A stretch of 64,000 bases of DNA, taken from contig BBMW01000009.1 in NCBI GenBank assembly GCA_000759755.1, forward strand, positions 186,001 to 250,000. The letters are read 5' to 3'. Below are positions 57,998-64,000 of the stretch, one piece after another. This DNA comes from Citrobacter werkmanii NBRC 105721 (GTDB lineage: Bacteria > Pseudomonadota > Gammaproteobacteria > Enterobacterales > Enterobacteriaceae). Within the stretch, counting starts at the first letter, position 1. Each line of letters starts with the position of its first letter. A program made the translations under genes and the position numbers. Under the pieces are notes generated by a model, which had not been told where the DNA came from, did not search any database, and saw nothing but the letters and a program-made list of their open reading frames with translations.

Positions 57998-59188
57998 TTA
58001 CCAGTAACTATTCCAGCAGCATATTGCGCGGGTCATCGCCTCCATCAGGAAATAATCCCCCCACGAGCAGCATTCATCCACGCCGACATTACCTTTGTAA
58101 TAATAAACAGAGTGTTTTAATAATCCTTCGCCAGCTTTATGCGACGTATTCAGATAATCATCAAGCATTCGCGCAATCATCCGTAATGCCAGCGCTTCAT
58201 AGCTTTCACGATCCGGGTGGGTTGCCGGTAACTGTTTTACCAGCTCCAGCAACGCGCAGGAGAGAATCGCGCTGGCGGAACTATCCCTTTTACTATTCGG
58301 ATCGGTAAGCGCAAGATCCCAATAGCAGACAAGATCCTCTGGAAGACGATTAATAAAGTAGTTTGCCAGCGTCTGGCTCAGTTCCAGTAGTCGCTCATCT
58401 CCGGTATAGAGATAATTCAGCAAAAAGCCATAAACACCCCATGCCTGCCCTCGTGACCAGCAGGAGTCATCGGAAAAACCCTGATGCGTATTGCCAAACC
58501 GCGGTTCACCGGTGTGAACATCCATATAATATGTATGGAACGTCGAACCGTCCTCGCGCACAATATAACGTCGCGCCTGCTCAATATGATTTTTCGCCGC
58601 CTCTGCATAACGAGGATCGCCAGTGCTGGCGCTTGCCTGATACAACAACGGCAAATTCATATTGCAGTCTATAATCATCCTGCCCTGCTGCTCCGGATTA
58701 TCCAGTTCGCCCCACGCCTGAATAATGCCGCATTTCTCGTGATAGCGCTCCATCAGCACTTCTGCCGCCTGCTGCGCGATATAAATCGCCTCGCGATTGC
58801 CGGTCAGTTTATTAGCCGCTATACAGGATAGGCTGTACAGAAAACCCAGATCGTGGTGATTGGTATGGTCCCGTCGGGCAATACGTTCGCCAAAAGAACG
58901 GACATGTTGTTCGGCCAACGTGCGATACGCGTCATTACGCGTCCATTCCCATGCCAGCCACAGCTGACCAGTCCAGAAACTGGTAGTCCATTCCTGATTA
59001 TCAATAATTGGGTAGCGACCGTTTTCACATGCCGCATCGGGATAACGCAGGCCAAAATAATCGCGGTTACGATCGACAGCAGATAAAATTACCGGTAAAG
59101 CGCGGCAAATCTTCTGCGCAATAGCAGCGCGTTCGCCGCTTCGCAGTACAACAGGAACGATCGGTTCTTTACGGATAGTTACAGACAT
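57998..59188 (-). CDS. GH88 unsaturated glucuronyl hydrolase
   Basis: A 396-residue alpha/alpha-toroid enzyme of family GH88, which hydrates the 4,5-double bond of unsaturated uronic-acid ends left by polysaccharide lyases and so releases the sugar. The two conserved aspartates are Asp113 (HHDLGF) and Asp174 (IIDCNMNLPLL), 61 residues apart, the spacing known in the Bacillus enzyme. There is no signal peptide, so it is cytosolic and acts after import by the neighbouring MFS transporter. It could equally belong to the related GH105 rhamnogalacturonyl group, but the motifs favour GH88. Confidence 0.88.
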   Translation of the reverse strand: MSVTIRKEPIVPVVLRSGERAAIAQKICRALPVILSAVDRNRDYFGLRYPDAACENGRYPIIDNQEWTTSFWTGQLWLAWEWTRNDAYRTLAEQHVRSFGERIARRDHTNHHDLGFLYSLSCIAANKLTGNREAIYIAQQAAEVLMERYHEKCGIIQAWGELDNPEQQGRMIIDCNMNLPLLYQASASTGDPRYAEAAKNHIEQARRYIVREDGSTFHTYYMDVHTGEPRFGNTHQGFSDDSCWSRGQAWGVYGFLLNYLYTGDERLLELSQTLANYFINRLPEDLVCYWDLALTDPNSKRDSSASAILSCALLELVKQLPATHPDRESYEALALRMIARMLDDYLNTSHKAGEGLLKHSVYYYKGNVGVDECCSWGDYFLMEAMTRAICCWNSYW

Positions 59189-59209
59189 AATTCTCTCGTT
59201 TTCTTCATT

Positions 59210-60475
59210 TTAATGGGTGGCTTCTTGCCCATGGACAGGGGCTGTAATGTTTTTTTTGTGTTGATAGCAAGTAGAAAGCGTGATGGCGGAGATCCCGGTA
59301 AATACCAGAGCTATCACGCCCATAATCAGATAGGTATGCTCAAAACCAATTTTTTGGTAGGCGTAGCCGGCAGGTGGTGCCACGACAATAGAACCGACAT
59401 AAATCATGGCCTGATAGCCCAGCAGGTACATCGTGGCGTTAACGCGTTTGTCGAAATGCTCGGCAATGTATTTGAAGACCGACACCAGAATCAGGGCGAT
59501 TTCAATCCCATACAACGGCTTCACCAGACAGATAATCAACGGATCGTTAGTTAATCCGGAGATAATCAAACGCAGGCTAATCACAAGACCGGTCAGGATC
59601 ATCCCCTGCTTAGCGCCAATGCGGTTAATAATGGCGGGTACCAGCATCATGCCGAAAAACTCTGCGGCTGACTGCGCGGTACTCATGTAGCCAAACATGG
59701 CGTTGCCTTCTTCTTTCGTGCTAAAGAAGGTGACGAAATAGCGAGAGAACTGCTGTTCGGCAATAAACATCATCCATGCCACTCCGGCGATATACAGCGC
59801 AAAGGTCCAGAATTTTTTATTGCGCAGCAGCTCGAAAACATCGCCAATGACAATCTTCTCTTTCGACAGAACGTCATTCTCTTCCTGGCCAAAGTGATCA
59901 ACTTTCAGCGTCAGCAGAACCGCAAACATGCACAGCGCGGAAACGCTACTGATAACAAAGTTGATTTTGGGCGAGATATTGTAGAGATACCCAGAGAATG
60001 AAGACGCCGTTGCCCACCCCAGCGCCGCCCACATGCGGATCCGGCCAAATTCCATCGCGTACAGACGACTGAAACGGTCAACATAGGACTCTTCCGCCGC
60101 CACGCCCGCATACCAGCCGAGGCTGAAAAATAGCGCACCGACGATCATCCCGCTGATAAAATGCGTTTGTAATAGCGGCAAATAACACCAGATAAAAAAT
60201 GGCGCCATCAGGGCCGAAACAAGACAGACAAAATAGAGCAAATGTTTTTTCATGCCCATTTTATCCATGATGTAACCGTAAACAGGTTTGATAACTACCG
60301 CAAAAACACCGTTTACGGCAAACACAGTGCCGATCTCCACACCATCCAACCCGGCTTTATCTCCCAGCCAGATAGCGTACAGGCCAAAACTGGCCGCCCA
60401 GGTAAAAGTAAACAGGAATACGAACAGGCTCAGTTTGATGTAAGCCGAGCGCGTCGACTGAACAGGGTTAGTCAT
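59210..60475 (-). CDS. MFS oligosaccharide:H+ symporter (LacY/RafB-like)
   Basis: Inner-membrane transporter with twelve predicted helices (421 aa) of the oligosaccharide:H+ symporter group. Features include the loop PVYGYIMDKMGMKKHLL and EFGRIRMWAALGWA after helix IV, comparable to the LacY ERRGRIRM/SYGRARMFG region. The ATG at 60475 follows GGAGA; a GTG five codons upstream is less likely. It lies between the DUF2264 and GH88 genes and probably imports the unsaturated oligosaccharide. Confidence 0.88.
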   Translation of the reverse strand: MTNPVQSTRSAYIKLSLFVFLFTFTWAASFGLYAIWLGDKAGLDGVEIGTVFAVNGVFAVVIKPVYGYIMDKMGMKKHLLYFVCLVSALMAPFFIWCYLPLLQTHFISGMIVGALFFSLGWYAGVAAEESYVDRFSRLYAMEFGRIRMWAALGWATASSFSGYLYNISPKINFVISSVSALCMFAVLLTLKVDHFGQEENDVLSKEKIVIGDVFELLRNKKFWTFALYIAGVAWMMFIAEQQFSRYFVTFFSTKEEGNAMFGYMSTAQSAAEFFGMMLVPAIINRIGAKQGMILTGLVISLRLIISGLTNDPLIICLVKPLYGIEIALILVSVFKYIAEHFDKRVNATMYLLGYQAMIYVGSIVVAPPAGYAYQKIGFEHTYLIMGVIALVFTGISAITLSTCYQHKKNITAPVHGQEATH

Positions 60476-60499
60476 TATTTTTCTCCGCACATGCGTCAG

Positions 60500-62281
60500 T
60501 TATATGATTTCCAGCGTTTTCACACCCAGCGTCAGCACCTGATTTTCACGGTCGAACGCCATTGCCGCCGCAAACGGCAGCGATAAAAGCGATGTGGCGT
60601 TGACAGCACAGGCCAGCCAGTGTGTACCCGGCGTAAGCGTGCTACGAAGACAGGGGATCTCCCCCGGTGAGGCATACAGAATGTTGCTGTTGGGTGGCGT
60701 TGTGACAACCTCCGGTTGACGCTCAGCCAACAGATCGGTTATCTGGCATATGCCGGAGTTGGCACGAAGCGTGACCCCATGCGATGCAGTTTGGGTATCG
60801 ATGAGTTGATGGCGGTTAAGCGCGAATCCCCCCTCGACACAGTCAAGCAGGCGCGTGGTTTCAACGCGATGGATGCGAATATGTCCCTGTTGAAACGGGA
60901 CGAGCCAGGTCGTGACGACGACGTTTGACCACGGGAGCCATCGGCTTCGGATCAACGCATCCGTCATTTCAACAGAATCGCACTCACGGCGTCCACGCCA
61001 GTAGTTATCCTGTTCGCTGAACATCAGCATCGAATCACAGGCAGCATGGTTCAGACCATAATGACCGCGCTCCAGGGTAAAACCAAAGTGGCTGGAGTAA
61101 GCAAATTTGCCGTATTTGGCATCGAAATTGACAAAGTTATTGCGGTCATACTGGCCCGACATCAGCATCCAGGCGTGTCGGTTTTCATCATCATGAACGA
61201 TAAATTGTCCCGCTTCCTTTATCGGATGAATCGGCTCAAGTTCAGGCAACGGGGCCGACTCGGCCTGCCAGAACGCGCTCTGTTCCGGCAGTGCTAAAAT
61301 CAGCAACGCCTTACATGCCCACCATGGCGAACATGGACTATTGTAATCTTCGGTCATCACCAGGTTCGGGTAGGTATATCCCAGTGTAAATAAACCATCC
61401 GGGCCAATGAAAGGCTGCGCGAACCACCAGTCGAGATGGCGCAAAATCACGCCTTTGACGATAGGGATTGTAAAAACATCCAGTTCCGTCCAGACGACGG
61501 CGCTCCAGAACGCAACCTGAACAAAGCGATAGGTCAGACTGCGGCCAAACGGAATTGCATCGCCCTCACAGGTAAAGTAGTAGATGTAATCTTTGGCAAA
61601 CTGACGCGCCCGCTGACGGTAGCGCAGGCACCGTTCAGGGTCGGCGTCCTGCATAAGATGGCTATACAGCAAACTATAAAAATGAAACCCGCTGGAGATA
61701 TAGTAATCGCGCGGTTTGCCTGCACCATCTGAGTACCAGCCATTACCCAACCAGAAAGGTTCAATCGCATTCAGATGCTTATCAATAACCATCATGTCGT
61801 AGTGGCGTCCGACACATTTAAGACCGACCTGCACCAATACCGGGAAGAAGTGCCAGTTATTGTCCGGGATTTGGATATCAGCACTTTGCCGTAACCAGCG
61901 CTCCAGATTGTCCTGCTCATCGGTTGTTAAGGCGTCCCATAACCCGGTATTCGGCAGAGCCAATGCAACGCCGAAGGCGGCCATTTCCACGCAGCGCTGA
62001 TCGTTATCAACCAGATTGCCCCAATAATTTGGATGTTCGGGGTCACAGCCATGACGAATACCGCAAATAAAAGCCTCACGATACTCACTCGCATCTCCCC
62101 CACTTAACAACGGTGAAAGGATCCACAATAGACGCGCAAACCCCTCCATGCCGGCAATATCCATTGGATATTGTGCAGACGTTTCGCCCACGTCCAAACG
62201 CGTGTTATCACGGTAGAGATGAGGAATGGCTGATGCCAACCATTGCCGCGCCTTTTCTGCATACTCTTGCCTTGCTCGCAT
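60500..62281 (-). CDS. DUF2264 protein, putative polysaccharide-active enzyme
   Basis: A 593-residue soluble protein without signal peptide. The N-terminal 370 residues look like an alpha/alpha-toroid (WGNLVDNDQRCVEMAAFGVALAL, NNWHFFPVLVQVGLK, YSDGAGKPRDYYISSGFHFY, TYRFVQVAFWSA). The C-terminal part is beta-rich. This is the DUF2264 family, which I recall as being linked to beta-glucuronidase activity (CAZy GH154) in gut Bacteroides; that link is from memory. The start at 62281 has CGAGG upstream and was preferred over three in-frame ATGs further out. First gene of the operon, divergent from the AraC gene. Confidence 0.75.
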   Translation of the reverse strand: MRARQEYAEKARQWLASAIPHLYRDNTRLDVGETSAQYPMDIAGMEGFARLLWILSPLLSGGDASEYREAFICGIRHGCDPEHPNYWGNLVDNDQRCVEMAAFGVALALPNTGLWDALTTDEQDNLERWLRQSADIQIPDNNWHFFPVLVQVGLKCVGRHYDMMVIDKHLNAIEPFWLGNGWYSDGAGKPRDYYISSGFHFYSLLYSHLMQDADPERCLRYRQRARQFAKDYIYYFTCEGDAIPFGRSLTYRFVQVAFWSAVVWTELDVFTIPIVKGVILRHLDWWFAQPFIGPDGLFTLGYTYPNLVMTEDYNSPCSPWWACKALLILALPEQSAFWQAESAPLPELEPIHPIKEAGQFIVHDDENRHAWMLMSGQYDRNNFVNFDAKYGKFAYSSHFGFTLERGHYGLNHAACDSMLMFSEQDNYWRGRRECDSVEMTDALIRSRWLPWSNVVVTTWLVPFQQGHIRIHRVETTRLLDCVEGGFALNRHQLIDTQTASHGVTLRANSGICQITDLLAERQPEVVTTPPNSNILYASPGEIPCLRSTLTPGTHWLACAVNATSLLSLPFAAAMAFDRENQVLTLGVKTLEII

Positions 62282-62472
62282 AATGAAACCTCGTTTCATT
62301 TGATGAAGTATTGGGCGCATAATAAGGATTTGGGCTGACATACAAATGTGATAATTGTCGTATTTCCACACAACGCTAGTGATGAAGAACAACATTCACC
62401 TGCATTTTGCGGAGAAAATTCGATTACAGTGATAAAAACTTAAGTTTATTCACATTACCAGGCGAGATATAA
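62282..62472. promoter_or_regulatory. Divergent control region of the saccharide locus
   Basis: A 191-bp gap. It contains a CRP-like TGTGATAATTGTCGTA (62347-62362, one good half) and an imperfect palindrome spanning 62429-62453 with outer GTGA/TCAC and core AAACTTAAGTTT. Plausible targets are CRP and the adjacent AraC regulator. Confidence 0.5.
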
Positions 62473-63321
62473 ATGCAGCGGACTGAAGACAGTAGCTATC
62501 TTGAGCACATAAGCCTCAACGACAAGTCGATTTACTTTAATCGGATGAAGGATATGCCAGCGAACTACTATCACTGGCACCAGTGCGTGGAGATATTATC
62601 GGTTTCTCAGGGAGTAGGCATCGCGCTTATGGAGCACCAACAATACACCGTCAAACCCGGGCGTATTTTTATTTTCCCGCCGGGTAAGCTGCATAAAGTG
62701 TTTGTCGAACAGGATGATCGTAATATTTATCATCGTACTACGCTGCACTTTAACGGCCCACAGATTGAGCAGTACCTGCGGGATTTTCCTCGCCAGCAGA
62801 TGCTGCTGCGCCAACTGTGCGGCAGGGGAGAGAAAGCGCGAGTATTTGACGTAGGCGATGTTCAGCCAGTCATTGAAACCTTGCTGAGCCGTTTTGAAGA
62901 GCAAATCAAAGACCAGACTTTTAGCATCAGTGACAGCGCATTTCTGGTGATGCAGCTCATTAGCCTGCTGCCACATCAGGCGCAGGCCACGGGACAAAAT
63001 ACATTTTCGGTCAGCATTATCCGCTGGATTGAAACTCACTTTCACCAGCGCTGCTCGCTGGAAGATATCGCCAGCGAGATGGGTTGCTCGCGGGGCCATG
63101 CCTCCCGCCGTTTTCACGAAGAGACCGGCGGTACCATTCAGGAATACCTGATGATGCGCCGTATCCGTCAGGCCTGCGAACTGCTGTTACATACCAACGG
63201 CTCGGTACGCGAAATTGCCGCACAGGTTGGTTTCTCCGAATATGCCTGGTTTATTACCTGCTTTCGCAAAAACATGGGCAAAACGCCGCTGCAATATCGT
63301 AAAACATATGCTTCGGTATAG
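62473..63321 (+). CDS. AraC-family regulator of the saccharide operon
   Basis: A 282-residue regulator. The N-terminal cupin (about residues 25-100, YHWHQCVEILSVSQG and KPGRIFIFPPGKLHKV) should bind a sugar. The C-terminal double helix-turn-helix (about residues 182-282) has CSLEDIASEMGCSRGHASRRFHEETG and VREIAAQVGFSEYAWFITCFRKNMGKTPLQYR. Divergent from the operon it presumably activates; convergent with nei, 2 bp apart. Confidence 0.92.
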   Translation: MQRTEDSSYLEHISLNDKSIYFNRMKDMPANYYHWHQCVEILSVSQGVGIALMEHQQYTVKPGRIFIFPPGKLHKVFVEQDDRNIYHRTTLHFNGPQIEQYLRDFPRQQMLLRQLCGRGEKARVFDVGDVQPVIETLLSRFEEQIKDQTFSISDSAFLVMQLISLLPHQAQATGQNTFSVSIIRWIETHFHQRCSLEDIASEMGCSRGHASRRFHEETGGTIQEYLMMRRIRQACELLLHTNGSVREIAAQVGFSEYAWFITCFRKNMGKTPLQYRKTYASV

Positions 63322-63323
63322 AT

Positions 63324-64000
63324 CTACGTCTGACATCCGGGACACCAGTAAAAGGGTCTCGAGGAAAGTGTCGTTTTCTCGATGATGCCGCCACAGCGCT
63401 CACAGGCTTCGCCGTCCCGGTGAAAGACCTTAAAGCGAAACAGCGCGCCGTGGTGCTTATTGTCATCGACCTGGCCGCGAGTGTTATACGACAGACGTGG
63501 AATATCAAGCAGCGCTTGCGCCAGCGCATCCAACTGCTCATCGCTAAGCTGTGACGCTTTATGCTGCCCGGTCAACCCCACCTGCCAGAGAATTTCTACC
63601 CGCAGATAGTTACCCAATCCCGCCAGAAATGCCTGATCCAACAGCAGACCGGAAAACTGGCGATTGCGAAAACGGGATGACAGCAGACGCGTTTTTACCT
63701 CTGCGGGCGTTAAACGCAAATCCAGCACGTCCGGTCCAACCCGTTGCAGAAATGGATGGGTGGTGAGCTGCTCTGGTGTAAGCATTTCGATGTCAGACGC
63801 GCTATACAGCAGGATAGTTTTATCCTCGGTTTGCAGCCTGACGCGCAGCACCCGCGTGGTTTGCGGCATGTTGCCGGTATCGACCACTCGCCATACGCCG
63901 TAAAGCTGATTGTGGCTATACAGCGTCAGGCCATTGGTAAAATGGGTCAGCAAGGCTTTACCCCGCGTTTCAAGCTGGGTAACACTCTGCCCGATGAGTT
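63324..64000 (-). CDS. nei: Endonuclease VIII (N-terminus outside the window)
   Basis: DNA glycosylase/AP lyase removing oxidised pyrimidines. The frame is open to the right edge; about 225 of the expected 263 residues are seen, and the catalytic N-terminal Pro-Glu is missing from the window. The helix-two-turn-helix ([20 protein letters not shown]) and the C-terminal zinc finger (CERCGG...CPGC) are intact. abrB lies on its far side, as in E. coli, with the saccharide locus inserted between. Confidence 0.96.
   Translation of the reverse strand, partial: LIGQSVTQLETRGKALLTHFTNGLTLYSHNQLYGVWRVVDTGNMPQTTRVLRVRLQTEDKTILLYSASDIEMLTPEQLTTHPFLQRVGPDVLDLRLTPAEVKTRLLSSRFRNRQFSGLLLDQAFLAGLGNYLRVEILWQVGLTGQHKASQLSDEQLDALAQALLDIPRLSYNTRGQVDDNKHHGALFRFKVFHRDGEACERCGGIIEKTTLSSRPFYWCPGCQT

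Overview
The window is a chromosomal segment of an enteric bacterium (Enterobacteriaceae). The backbone genes encode proteins nearly identical to those of Escherichia coli and Salmonella and keep their order, BIME/REP hairpins lie between many genes, and classic E. coli operators (galOE/galOI, TyrR, ModE and NadR boxes, tandem FNR sites before cydA) can be read directly. A complete methylaspartate glutamate-fermentation cluster next to a PocR-type regulator points to Citrobacter or a close relative. That genus call is an inference from gene content; I could not compare databases.

Layout. 1-8.4 kb: ybhC (5' end cut off), pgl, ybhA, the molybdate operon modABC (minus strand), the 49-residue acrZ, modE and modF. 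8.5-13.9 kb: galETKM with its double GalR operator and CRP site, then gpmA. 14-18.6 kb: aroG, ybgS, zitB, pnuC, nadA. 18.8-19.4 kb: a minus-strand tRNA cluster (Lys, Val, Lys, Lys, Lys in order of transcription). 19.6-25.2 kb: the tol-pal operon (ybgC tolQ tolR tolA tolB pal cpoB). 25.5-28.6 kb: cydA cydB cydX ybgE.

29.8-44.0 kb is an accessory region between cydA and sucD. It holds glutamate mutase (glmS, glmE) with its reactivase (glmL), methylaspartate ammonia-lyase, two genes of unknown function (DUF1446/AtuA-type and DUF4387), a dicarboxylate/amino-acid symporter, a glutaminase with a signal peptide, a class I fumarase that is the likely mesaconase, a cob(I)alamin adenosyltransferase, a LysR regulator, a stand-alone uroporphyrinogen-III methyltransferase and a PocR-like AraC regulator. 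Together they can deamidate glutamine outside the cytoplasm, import glutamate, rearrange it to 3-methylaspartate (B12-dependent), deaminate that to mesaconate and hydrate it to citramalate. No citramalate lyase is present, and the DUF1446/DUF4387 pair is the natural suspect for the missing or an accessory step. The cobalamin genes look like a dedicated coenzyme supply.

44.2-55.9 kb: the TCA genes sdhCDAB-sucABCD (minus strand) and divergent gltA. 56.1-57.1 kb: abrB. 57.1-63.3 kb is a second accessory region. It has a divergent AraC regulator and an operon for a DUF2264 protein, a LacY-type MFS transporter, a GH88 unsaturated glucuronyl hydrolase and a KdgM-like outer-membrane porin, and so looks like an uptake and degradation system for an uronate-containing oligosaccharide. 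nei (endonuclease VIII) runs off the right edge.
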